DNA of 50,242 bases from an uncultured Eubacterium sp. GTDB taxonomy: Bacteria > Bacillota > Clostridia > Lachnospirales > Lachnospiraceae. Below the pieces are notes generated by a model. The model saw only the letters and a list, made by a program, of their open reading frames with translations. It was not told the DNA's origin and did not search any database. This document shows, one piece after another, positions 1 to 8,512 of the stretch. The translations under genes were made by a program, and so were the position numbers. Positions within the stretch are counted from its first letter, which is position 1. Each line of letters starts with the position of its first letter. The stretch is taken from contig CAUCXT010000019.1 of the NCBI GenBank assembly GCA_958446835.1, forward strand, positions 1-50,242, written 5' to 3'.

Positions 1-845
1 TTAAGCCTGTCTGCAATACGTCCTAACTGCATTGAGAGAAGGCTTATCTTTCCAAGGAACATGTTGGTGTAGAAGCCGTCCGTCCACTGCCATACAAACG
101 AGAACAGGAAGCAGGATGTCAGTATCGGCTTCGCATCCGGAAGCATTATTGTTGCGAAGGTCTTGAAGGTTCCACAGCCGTCAACGTAAGCCGCCTCCTC
201 AAGCTCCTTAGGTATTGTTCTGAAGAACTGTCTTATCATAAATATGTAAAGACCGTTTTTAAGTCCCATACAGCCGGTGCTCATAAGATAATACGGAAGT
301 GCCGAGCCTCTGAGGTTGATTGTCTTTCCCGTCGTTGCCTTGATAATTCCAAGGATATCAAAGTATCTGAAATGCAGATGCAAGGATGTCGAAATCGTCT
401 GTGGCGGAATGATGATCATAAGTATTACACATGCAAACCAGAACTTCTTGAGCGGGAAATCGAATCTGGCAAAGCCATATCCGACAACCGTACATATAGC
501 TATCTGTAAAACCGCTATGGTGAGTGAAATAAGAACTGTGTTTCCAAGTGTTTTCCAATAGTTCATGAACTTGTCAGCCAGCTCATAATTGCCAAGTGTC
601 ACATGCTCAGGTACCGTGATAATCATTGGATTGTACAGATCCTGCTCCGACATGAAGCTGATTGATATTTTGTTGAATATCGGCTGCAATATAAGGAAGC
701 ACATACCAAACAGAAGGATTGCTCTCAATAAACTGATCGTGAATGCTTTTGCCTTCTTCTTTAAAAGATATCCGTTCGACCTTTTGTTTCTCTCCCAGAA
801 ACCAAGCTTAGCCACATTAGCTGCATTACTCTTCGTCTTAGTCAT
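1..845 (-). CDS. Sugar ABC transporter permease, MalG type (3' end cut by window)
   Basis: Partial inner-membrane permease of a carbohydrate ABC importer. The frame opens with ATG at 845-843 and stays open through position 1, so the C-terminus lies outside the window. The visible protein has a charged N-terminus, a first membrane segment near residues 38-55, and later the EAA loop that docks the ATPase (EELEEAAYVDGCGTF). Its start overlaps the stop of the preceding permease by 8 bp, so the two are translationally coupled and should form a heterodimer. It is the second MalG-type permease of this operon; no ATPase gene is present, which fits a shared MsmX-type ATPase encoded elsewhere (inference). 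Confidence 0.9.
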   Translation of the reverse strand, partial: MTKTKSNAANVAKLGFWERNKRSNGYLLKKKAKAFTISLLRAILLFGMCFLILQPIFNKISISFMSEQDLYNPMIITVPEHVTLGNYELADKFMNYWKTLGNTVLISLTIAVLQIAICTVVGYGFARFDFPLKKFWFACVILMIIIPPQTISTSLHLHFRYFDILGIIKATTGKTINLRGSALPYYLMSTGCMGLKNGLYIFMIRQFFRTIPKELEEAAYVDGCGTFKTFATIMLPDAKPILTSCFLFSFVWQWTDGFYTNMFLGKISLLSMQLGRIADRL

Positions 846-1743
846 AGTAGTAAACCCCCTTTGAAATAATTAATGAGGTTACACCGATTATCGCAATTAC
901 TATGATAAAGTAAATCCATGACATAGCAGAAGCAAAACCGTAATTAATCTGTACAATCATCTGGTCACTAATCTTTTCCATAACCTTATTATCGGTACGC
1001 ATACAGAAGTCAACGATTGTGTAAATCCAGTTTACAAGGAGCAGTGAGCTTACCATCGGGAAGGTTATCTTCCACAGACATTCCCATGTTGTACAGCCCT
1101 CTATCTTGGCAGCCTCGTACATGCTGCTGGATATTGTCTGTAAGCCTGAGAGGAATATGATAATCTGGATACCTGATGAGATAGCCACATCATAGATACC
1201 ATCTACAAGCTTGAATACCTTTTTAAATGCCTTTGTACCTACTCCGTTTACAGTAAGTATATTCTGGATTGCTGCCGTTACCGATGTACCGTTCGTGTTT
1301 TCCTGAATTGCACTCTGCACGCTTGAGAGGAGTGCATTGTTTGTCTCAATACCAAGTATAACACCTGACGATAAGATAACCGGCAGGAAGAATATTGCTC
1401 TTACAAGAGCTCTTCCCTTGAATTTCTGGTTAAGTATCAGTGCAACAAAGAAGCTGAATATCATTATTGCCAGAGAGTTAAAGAACATTCTTGAAATCTC
1501 CTCCGACAAAAGTCTTACAAATTCCGGGTCTACCTTGAATGCCCTGATATAATTGGCAATGCCGTTGAAATTCATTTTAAATCCGCCGGCGCTTATCTCA
1601 ACCTCGCAAAAGCTCATATACAATGACTGAATCAAGGGTTTTACCATAAAAGCCAGAAAACCAACTATAAACGGAAGGATAAACAGATATCCGGCAACCG
1701 CTTTTCGTTTCTGAAGACCACTTACCTTTGATTGTTTCTTCAT
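838..1743 (-). CDS. Sugar ABC transporter permease, MalF/UgpA type
   Basis: A 301-aa inner-membrane permease of the binding-protein-dependent sugar transport family. The N-terminus KRKAVAGYLFILPFIVGF is typical of MalF/LplB-type subunits, and the EAA loop reads MYEAAKIEGCTTWECLWKI. Several hydrophobic segments are visible. The loop around residues 125-180, between membrane segments, is longer than usual and polar. It is the partner of the MalG-type permease that starts inside its stop region. It lies 20 bp downstream of the DUF5696-like gene in the same operon. Substrate is unknown; the context suggests oligosaccharides. Confidence 0.9.
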   Translation of the reverse strand: MKKQSKVSGLQKRKAVAGYLFILPFIVGFLAFMVKPLIQSLYMSFCEVEISAGGFKMNFNGIANYIRAFKVDPEFVRLLSEEISRMFFNSLAIMIFSFFVALILNQKFKGRALVRAIFFLPVILSSGVILGIETNNALLSSVQSAIQENTNGTSVTAAIQNILTVNGVGTKAFKKVFKLVDGIYDVAISSGIQIIIFLSGLQTISSSMYEAAKIEGCTTWECLWKITFPMVSSLLLVNWIYTIVDFCMRTDNKVMEKISDQMIVQINYGFASAMSWIYFIIVIAIIGVTSLIISKGVYYYD

Positions 1744-1763
1744 TATTGTTCTCTCCTTTCTGA

Positions 1764-4352
1764 CTATTTTACTACAAGGTAATCCCTTGCCGGAACGGTA
1801 TGGTTATCAGCCGTCTTATCATCCATATAGCCATAATTTACATATACCTTTGTTCCGTCCTCGTATGTCGTGCATGTCAATGTATCAGACTCAAAGCTGT
1901 GATTTACAATCCTCTGGTTAAATACATTGCCAAGCTCATTGTTGTATCTTGTATATATCTCAACTGCCTTCTCGCCCCATGCATTGTAGTCGGCTCCGAA
2001 ATACCTGGTGTAGTATGTCGACTGCAATGCGAATAAAGATTCATCCATGAATGTGAATGAAAGACCCGCTCCATACTCAGCGGACTTTAACAGCTCATCA
2101 GTGTAGTCCTGAGCAAGATTTAACGACTCACCTGTGTAATTTACAAGTCCATGTATTGCTATCTGGTAGAATGGAATGAATCTGTCGATAATGCTATAGT
2201 TGCTTCCCATGAGTTCCATATTCGTGACTATGTCCGCATAGGCTATCGCATAATCGTTACCCCTGTTAATCATTATCTGCTTTCCGGAATCCTTATAGGT
2301 CTTAAGCTGCCCGACCTGCTTTATAAGTGATTCCTGTCTTGTGACCAGCTCCTCCTTATTGAAATCTGATGAAAGGTCACGTCCGTAATCCTCAAATGAA
2401 ATTCCTGCTCCATATTTCTCGGCGGTCTTCGCAAGTGTGTCCGCATTATCCCAGATAAGGGAAGCCTTCAAAAGATGGTAGCCATCCTTCCACTTCTCCT
2501 GTCCGTAGGAGATTGTGCTATACTCGTACAGCGCCGTTCTCTTCTTGCTTATATATTTTGCGGAATCCCTGAACTCTATAAATCCGTCAAATATATTACT
2601 GTCATATTCATAGTTGGTCACACCGTTAAGATAGAAGTCGATGCCAAGACCTGAGGTGCTGCTTATAAGCTTCTTCAACTCCTTCTTAGAACCCAGCTCC
2701 GAGATAGGCTTCACATGCTTTAACACATTCTGCCTTACACCACCGTTCATCCAGCCTGTAAGCTTCACCGACATATTCGTCATGCCCTTTTCATAGAGCT
2801 CGCTTATTATGTCAAGTGCTTCATTGTAGGTTGTAAGCTTCAACGGCTTGGATACCGGAACTCCGAATACCTGCTTAATCTTGTCGACCGCACCAAGTAT
2901 CTCTATGTTCACGGGTGCCTGTGTGTCATCGTTTTCCGTAAGATATCCTGCATATTTATCTGTGAGATACTCACCGTATTCCTTCGCCATAGAGACATAA
3001 TCATCTTCATCAATGAATCTGTATCTCTGTACAATGCTCTCCGCCGGAAGCGAATCCTCATATACGAACATTGCTGTTGTTGTTCTGTCACTTACATCAT
3101 ACTGATTTCTATGAAGGACATTGTATACCGCATATACTGAGTTGTAGCTGGTTATCTTACCGCTTATATCCGCCTGGATTGCACCGTATGATACTCCATC
3201 CTCAAGTATACATATAAACGAATCTTCATTCTTTGATATTCCGAATGTATTAAAATACACATCCGTATCATGTACTACAGCCTTTCTCTCCTGTGCCATA
3301 TCCCAGCCATAGAGATTAGCGTAGTAGTAATTCTGTGTAACCTTTCCGTTATTGAAATCAATTATCGCACCACCGCCTTCAGGAACCACCATAAAGCCTG
3401 TATCCTCAAGACCTGCCGCTCCGAAGTAAGGGAGCACTGCTATATTGTATATAGGATAGCTTTCCTTGTATTCCATCTCCTCAAAAGGAAGCTCTGCAAC
3501 AAGGTCATTTCCTTCGAGCCTGTATATTATGCTGATGTTGAATACCGGCTTTGCCGATACGGATACGGAGGTATCAAGGAGCTTATCCCTCTCCCAGTCC
3601 TCTGTTGTATAACCAGCCTTTTCAAAGTACTCCTCAAGCTTGCCCTTCATATTATCCTTGGTTGTGCCTCTGAGTGCATATATAGGCTCTGTCTCAAGTA
3701 TCGGATATCTCTCAAGAAGCTCCTCCTTATTATCCTTCTTTCCAAGATTGTTGATGTCATAGTCCTTGTAATAATCAAGTATCTTGGTCGCCTCTTTCTT
3801 CTCCAAGGCTGCAAGGAGCTTATCCATGTTCTCAGCGGTTATCGCCGGAGGTATCACGAATTCCTTCTCAACATTTCCTATCGAATACATTACCTTTATG
3901 TAGTCATCACCCTGCTCAATATCATACATCTGGTTTTTCATGCTGTATGTATAATTGTCAAACAATGTGTCTACACCATTCTTTGTACTGTAGGTAAGAA
4001 GCAGCGTGGCTCCTAGCTTATCCCTGTCTACAGGAAGAGCAATATTATCATCCGCCCTGTCCTGTGGATTAGAATACCATGTCTTTCCCGTATTCTTATT
4101 GTAAACCGAAAACTGCGATGTATCGGAGCTTACCGTAAGTACCAGATTGTCATTCTCCAGAACATAATCTTTATCAGGACCCTCATATTTCTTTGCAAGA
4201 ACTACTCTGTCCTCCTCATCTGATTTGGAGAAATGACCTATAGCCCATACGCCGATGCCGATAATCGCTGCAACCACCACAACCACAGTGGTGGTTATTA
4301 TACCTTTTCTGATTGCTGCCTTAGCTGCATCTGATTTAACTTTATTTTTCAT
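1764..4352 (-). CDS. DUF5696-like membrane-anchored protein of carbohydrate transport operon
   Basis: An 862-aa protein with a short cytoplasmic N-terminus and one membrane segment near residues 18-40, so most of it should be extracellular. I recognise it as resembling the DUF5696 proteins found beside sugar ABC transporters in Clostridia and Paenibacillus, on the basis of the motif around GFMVVPEGGGAIIDFNNGK and the gene context; this is recall, not a search. The C-terminal half (about 480-800), with motifs such as GIDFYLNGVTNYEYDS and IMINRGNDYAIAYADIVTN, could be a TIM-barrel-like glycosidase fold, but no catalytic pair can be assigned. It sits 45 bp after the Yip1-type gene. Function is unknown; a surface role in glycan capture or trimming is plausible. 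Confidence 0.65.
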   Translation of the reverse strand: MKNKVKSDAAKAAIRKGIITTTVVVVVAAIIGIGVWAIGHFSKSDEEDRVVLAKKYEGPDKDYVLENDNLVLTVSSDTSQFSVYNKNTGKTWYSNPQDRADDNIALPVDRDKLGATLLLTYSTKNGVDTLFDNYTYSMKNQMYDIEQGDDYIKVMYSIGNVEKEFVIPPAITAENMDKLLAALEKKEATKILDYYKDYDINNLGKKDNKEELLERYPILETEPIYALRGTTKDNMKGKLEEYFEKAGYTTEDWERDKLLDTSVSVSAKPVFNISIIYRLEGNDLVAELPFEEMEYKESYPIYNIAVLPYFGAAGLEDTGFMVVPEGGGAIIDFNNGKVTQNYYYANLYGWDMAQERKAVVHDTDVYFNTFGISKNEDSFICILEDGVSYGAIQADISGKITSYNSVYAVYNVLHRNQYDVSDRTTTAMFVYEDSLPAESIVQRYRFIDEDDYVSMAKEYGEYLTDKYAGYLTENDDTQAPVNIEILGAVDKIKQVFGVPVSKPLKLTTYNEALDIISELYEKGMTNMSVKLTGWMNGGVRQNVLKHVKPISELGSKKELKKLISSTSGLGIDFYLNGVTNYEYDSNIFDGFIEFRDSAKYISKKRTALYEYSTISYGQEKWKDGYHLLKASLIWDNADTLAKTAEKYGAGISFEDYGRDLSSDFNKEELVTRQESLIKQVGQLKTYKDSGKQIMINRGNDYAIAYADIVTNMELMGSNYSIIDRFIPFYQIAIHGLVNYTGESLNLAQDYTDELLKSAEYGAGLSFTFMDESLFALQSTYYTRYFGADYNAWGEKAVEIYTRYNNELGNVFNQRIVNHSFESDTLTCTTYEDGTKVYVNYGYMDDKTADNHTVPARDYLVVK

Positions 4353-4397
4353 TGTCTCCTCATTTCCGCATCTGACCTGCCTCTAATGCTTTTCTTT

Positions 4398-5060
4398 CTA
4401 AATTCTATACATTATTTCTCTTGCAAGAGATACAAAGTAAGCTATTCCCTGACTTATCATACTGAAAAACAGGAGCAGTATGAAAACCATGACAAGCATT
4501 GACAGCAATGTTGCAAATGTGAAAAGAATCGTCTTGCCAAGCTTGTATTCGTGAATCTGTATCATTGCGGATATAATAAGGAGTACCGCCCATATAAGTG
4601 ATATCGTACATAATACTATGTAGAATGCACCCTCATCACTTGTGATTGCATTGCTGAAAAGAATCATCGGAAGCTGTATAAGTGGATAAGGTGTCATTCC
4701 GTAGCAGGTTGCCATGTACACCTGTCTGAGTGTTCCTTTACCGTCGAACAAGGTTGTCAGTCCCCAGTTTCCCACGCACCACAATGCAAGTGGGAACAGG
4801 ATGCCGGCAAGGTAAAGAAAAATATTGACCTTCGGCCAGTATACCTGATTGAATATGAAGCTCGTGTACTGCAGCTTCAATATTCTTGTGATGAGGGTCA
4901 GCACCAGTATCGTGTTCGCCGCCGCTATCGTTCCTCTCTTTTCATGTGTCAAATCCCAATAGCCGTCCAGGGGATGAGTGGTACAGTAAAGAGCAAATTT
5001 AAGAGAGCCAAAGTATCGACGCCAGGTCTCTTTGTCCTTCAATTTTGCAAGCATCTTCAT
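4398..5060 (-). CDS. Yip1-family integral membrane protein
   Basis: A 220-aa polytopic membrane protein with about five hydrophobic segments (roughly residues 48-63, 80-102, 120-138, 147-167 and 175-205). The N-terminal FALYCTTHPLDGYWDLTHEKRG and the repeated membrane blocks fit the bacterial Yip1 domain family. Its ATG overlaps the stop of the upstream NHL-repeat gene (ATGA), indicating translational coupling. Such proteins recur between NHL-repeat and DUF5696 genes in sugar ABC operons of Firmicutes (recalled). Molecular role is unknown; an accessory role in assembling the membrane complex is inference. Confidence 0.75.
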   Translation of the reverse strand: MKMLAKLKDKETWRRYFGSLKFALYCTTHPLDGYWDLTHEKRGTIAAANTILVLTLITRILKLQYTSFIFNQVYWPKVNIFLYLAGILFPLALWCVGNWGLTTLFDGKGTLRQVYMATCYGMTPYPLIQLPMILFSNAITSDEGAFYIVLCTISLIWAVLLIISAMIQIHEYKLGKTILFTFATLLSMLVMVFILLLFFSMISQGIAYFVSLAREIMYRI

Positions 5061-6598
5061 CCCTCCTGTTTCTTCTTTTTATTAAGCTTCTGTGCATTAT
5101 CGAATCTGAATGCCTCAGAAGTATCGATCTCATACTTTATGCGCTTAACCCTTCCAACCGCAATAGGTACAATGAGTATAGCGAAGAATACGATGAATAT
5201 TACAACTATATGCTCCTCAACCCACTGCTTTCTGTACTGTTTAAACGCCTTGGAATAATTGTCATCATCCCACTTGAGCTTGAAATACGGAAGTGCCTCC
5301 TTATAATTCTTGTCGCCTATAAGCGCTCTTCCTATTCCGATATAAGCCCTGTCATAGTTACCATTCTGGTCTAACACTTCTCTCCATGCAGCACCGGACT
5401 CATCATATTTTCCCGCCTTGAAAAGCTCAATTGCATCATAGATGTCATTGCCGTACTCTGTAGGAGTGAATACCGTTATGCTGCTGTCAAGAGAATCTAA
5501 CACTATAAGGTCATGCCCCATGTGGTCAATTGCCACAGGCTGTCTGAAACATCCATCGATATTTCCGTTTCCTCCGAAGGCATATAACAGATTTCCCTGA
5601 TCATCATAGGAGAATAATCTGCCCCTGACTCTGTCAAGCAGCACATAGGTGTCATTATCAAGTGCTGTTATATCGGTAATCATCGATGGTCCATTGTAGC
5701 CGCCTGCATTATCCCACTCGACATCACCTATGATATTCAGGTTTCCGTTTCTTATGAGAATGTCATTTCCCATAAGATTGAGTCTTCTTACAACATCAGT
5801 CTTTCCTGATTTGATATCTGCCTCTGCTACATTCGTTGTACATACATATATGAAGCCTTCATAGTCCATATATACATTGTCATACTCTGTAGGCACGAAA
5901 GATTCCATCTGAGCTCTCTGCTCTTTTGTAGCGAATTTCTTCCAGATGTAATCCGACCAATCATATGTTACCTTAGCAGCACCAACGAAACCGGAAAACA
6001 CTGCATCCGGCTCATACTTTATAAGTCCCTTGTTGACGTTAGTTGCAACGCAGTAAACTCTTTCTGCCGTATCAACCGTAATCTTAGCCGGGAGAAAATC
6101 AAGTGACTGGTCAAAGGTCGCATCCGTCGGCTTTGTGAAGGTGAGTAAGAGGTTAAGGTCTTTGTCAAGCTTTAACACTCTTCCATTGTTCTGGTCTGCT
6201 ATAAAGATGTTTCCATCCTCCGAAACCGCAAGGTCTGTAGGATAGTTGAAGGTATTGTTCTCAGCTCCCTTGAACTCATCAATTATTCTCACAAGCTCAA
6301 ACTTCGTCCCGGATGTTCTCTTAATCTCAATAATTCTGTTGTTTCCCGAATCACATATATAAATCCTGTCTCCGCTTACAAATAAACCCTGTGGCTTGTT
6401 AAGCTTCTCATTAAGACCAAATGAGCTCAGTGTATACACACCGACCACCGAATAAGCATCCGGTGAATACTGTACATCCCCCCACCAATCGTAATTGTAG
6501 GTGTAACCCTCACTGGCAAGGACGGCAACGGGAGTCATTACTAATATTGTAACTGCACATAGCATAACTGCTATTATTCGGGCGAATCTTTTTTTCAT
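5057..6598 (-). CDS. Secreted, membrane-anchored NHL-repeat protein
   Basis: The protein has a signal peptide (MKKRFARIIAVMLCAVTILV, cleavage probably after ...AVLA near residue 29). About five NHL/beta-propeller repeats follow at residues 55-390, with repeated patterns such as PQGLFVSGDRIYICDSGNNR and PTDLAVSEDGNIFIADQNNG. A short TPR-like helical segment lies near 400-455, and a C-terminal membrane anchor near 465-490 ends in a basic tail. I use the ATG at 6598 because GGGGAG lies just upstream and the signal peptide starts there; an in-frame start 18 codons upstream lacks this logic. The propeller is probably extracellular and tethered, in translational overlap with the Yip1-type gene. Function is unknown. 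Confidence 0.8.
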   Translation of the reverse strand: MKKRFARIIAVMLCAVTILVMTPVAVLASEGYTYNYDWWGDVQYSPDAYSVVGVYTLSSFGLNEKLNKPQGLFVSGDRIYICDSGNNRIIEIKRTSGTKFELVRIIDEFKGAENNTFNYPTDLAVSEDGNIFIADQNNGRVLKLDKDLNLLLTFTKPTDATFDQSLDFLPAKITVDTAERVYCVATNVNKGLIKYEPDAVFSGFVGAAKVTYDWSDYIWKKFATKEQRAQMESFVPTEYDNVYMDYEGFIYVCTTNVAEADIKSGKTDVVRRLNLMGNDILIRNGNLNIIGDVEWDNAGGYNGPSMITDITALDNDTYVLLDRVRGRLFSYDDQGNLLYAFGGNGNIDGCFRQPVAIDHMGHDLIVLDSLDSSITVFTPTEYGNDIYDAIELFKAGKYDESGAAWREVLDQNGNYDRAYIGIGRALIGDKNYKEALPYFKLKWDDDNYSKAFKQYRKQWVEEHIVVIFIVFFAILIVPIAVGRVKRIKYEIDTSEAFRFDNAQKLNKKKKQEG

Positions 6599-6617
6599 AA
6601 TCAGTCTCTCCCCTTTC

Positions 6618-7526
6618 CTATTCTTTAATTCCTGAGCTTGCCATTGTCTCAAGCACCTGACTCTGAGAGAGGATAAATACTATAATAGGCACTATCATTA
6701 CGATAACACTGACTGCTGCCATCTGGCCCGTTCTTGCCACACCACCGCTCTGTATCTGCTGAAGTGCATACACAAGAGTCTTTCTCTTCTCTGTGTAGAT
6801 GTATGTAGAAGCTCTGTTGTTCCACAGATTCTGGACTGAGAAGATTATAAGTGTGAGCCATGCAGGCTTTACGTTAGGCATTACTATCCTTGAAAATACC
6901 TTCCATTCACTCGCTCCGTCAATCTTTGCGGCTTCTACAAGCGACATCGGAAGTCCATCCATGAACTGCTTCATAAGGAAGAGTCCCATCGGCGATGAGA
7001 ATGCCGGAATAATAACTGCCCAGTGTGAATCAATCAGGTGAAGCCTGCTAAGTATAAGGTAGTTAGGAATCATTGTTACATATCCGTTGAACATGATTGC
7101 CACAACTACGATTCTGAAGAATGTCTTTCCGCCCGGGAAATCATACTTCGCAAGCACGAACGCTCCCATTGAAGCTATGATAAGGTGTCCCGCAGTACCT
7201 ACAACCGTGATAAACAATGTATTGTAGAAATACCTTGTAAACGGAACCCATGACTTACCCATTGTGACGAAAAGGTCTGCGAAGTTATCCAGTGTTGGGT
7301 TTCTCGCAAATATCTTAGGAGGGAACATGAACAGCTCCTCCAGCGGTTTAAGTGCACTGCTGACTGCAAATACAAGTGGGAAAACCATTATTACTGCAAC
7401 CAGGAACAGGAAAAGGTAGAGGAAGAAATCACCTGCCCTAGACCTGTTGGGCTTTCTCTTTTTAAGTTTAAATCTGTGTTTTTTTGGTACACCGTCTATT
7501 TTCTTTTTGCTCATATTGATACTCAT
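6618..7526 (-). CDS. Sugar ABC transporter permease, MalG type
   Basis: About 300-aa inner-membrane permease. The EAA loop reads MSLVEAAKIDGASEWKVF and there are six hydrophobic segments, the first at FFLYLFLFLVAVIMVFPLVF. The N-terminus is strongly basic, as usual for this family. The frame can be opened at a TTG at 7550, ATG at 7526 or ATG at 7514; AAGGAAGG lies immediately ahead of 7526 and 13 nt ahead of 7514, so the start is uncertain by four codons. It pairs with the MalF-type permease upstream. The NHL-repeat gene follows after 19 bp. Confidence 0.88.
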   Translation of the reverse strand: MSINMSKKKIDGVPKKHRFKLKKRKPNRSRAGDFFLYLFLFLVAVIMVFPLVFAVSSALKPLEELFMFPPKIFARNPTLDNFADLFVTMGKSWVPFTRYFYNTLFITVVGTAGHLIIASMGAFVLAKYDFPGGKTFFRIVVVAIMFNGYVTMIPNYLILSRLHLIDSHWAVIIPAFSSPMGLFLMKQFMDGLPMSLVEAAKIDGASEWKVFSRIVMPNVKPAWLTLIIFSVQNLWNNRASTYIYTEKRKTLVYALQQIQSGGVARTGQMAAVSVIVMIVPIIVFILSQSQVLETMASSGIKE

Positions 7527-7565
7527 ACCTTCCTTAATAAGTTTATTCAAAAGCTATACCGCCTA

Positions 7566-8501
7566 TCAGGTACCAACTCTGTTGAGAAGCTTCTGAATCA
7601 CCTTATTGCAAAGAATCATTACTATAAACAATAAAGTAGCGATTGCTGACGCATAACCCATATCATATCTCGTCGAACCATAGTCAATAAGATGTGTTAC
7701 GACTGTTCGTGCTGCGTAATCCGTACTTGGGAAACCACAGAGTGTCATTGTTACATCAGCTACGCCAAATGACTGTGTGATTGCCATAACGGCACCGAAC
7801 ATAAGCATAGGCTTCATGTTCGGAAGTGTAATGTACCACAGCTCCTGCCATCTGTTTCTGATACCATCCACATATCCGGCTTCGAACTGTGAGCGGTCAA
7901 CGCCCTGAAGTCCGGCAACAAATGAGAGGAATCCTGTACCAAGTGACATCCACAGTATGACTATCATACATATCGGAAGCATATATGTCGGATTTACAAG
8001 CCACAGAATAGGTTCATCTATGATTCCGACCTTCATAAGGAATCCGTTTACATATCCGTAAGCATCACCTCTGAAGAACACAGAGAAGATGACGAATATG
8101 TTTCCTGCGATTGATGGTGCGTAGAATACGATTACCGCGATTGTTCTTATCCATCTTGGCAGCTCATTGATAAGCCATGCAAAGAAGAATGACATCAGGT
8201 ATCCCAGCGGCCCTGTGATGACCGCAATCAGAAATGTGTTCTTAACACCTGTGAGGAATACATCATCCTCAAGAATCAGGTTAATGTAGTTGTCAAGTCC
8301 GATGAACTTCGGCGGCTCAAGCACGTTATAGTATGTAAAGCTGAAAAAGATTGAAGCAAGTACCGGAAGGATATTGAACATGAAAAACAATATCGCATAC
8401 GGGGCAAGGAATGCATAACACATTTTGCTTTTCCTGGCTTTCTTTAAATTAACCTGAAAATTAAATTTTTTTACTGTAAAATATTTCTGTAGATAATTCA
8501 A
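7566..8501 (-). CDS. Sugar ABC transporter permease, MalF/LplB type
   Basis: A 311-aa inner-membrane permease with a basic N-terminus, the family motif MCYAFLAPYAILFFMFNILP as first membrane helix, and an EAA loop (RSQFEAGYVDGIRNRWQEL). The full-length frame starts at a TTG at 8501 with GGTGAGG close upstream. An internal ATG at 8423 has AGGA at good spacing but would remove the positive residues before the first helix, so I keep the longer form. It begins 12 bp after the solute-binding protein gene and forms the first of the two permease pairs of the operon. Confidence 0.87.
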   Translation of the reverse strand: MNYLQKYFTVKKFNFQVNLKKARKSKMCYAFLAPYAILFFMFNILPVLASIFFSFTYYNVLEPPKFIGLDNYINLILEDDVFLTGVKNTFLIAVITGPLGYLMSFFFAWLINELPRWIRTIAVIVFYAPSIAGNIFVIFSVFFRGDAYGYVNGFLMKVGIIDEPILWLVNPTYMLPICMIVILWMSLGTGFLSFVAGLQGVDRSQFEAGYVDGIRNRWQELWYITLPNMKPMLMFGAVMAITQSFGVADVTMTLCGFPSTDYAARTVVTHLIDYGSTRYDMGYASAIATLLFIVMILCNKVIQKLLNRVGT

Positions 8502-8512
8502 TTCCTCACCCC

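Noticed and set aside
3270..4016. 248-codon open frame on the plus strand
   Set aside because: It is antisense to the DUF5696-like gene, has no ribosome-binding site and its protein lacks domain-like patterns.
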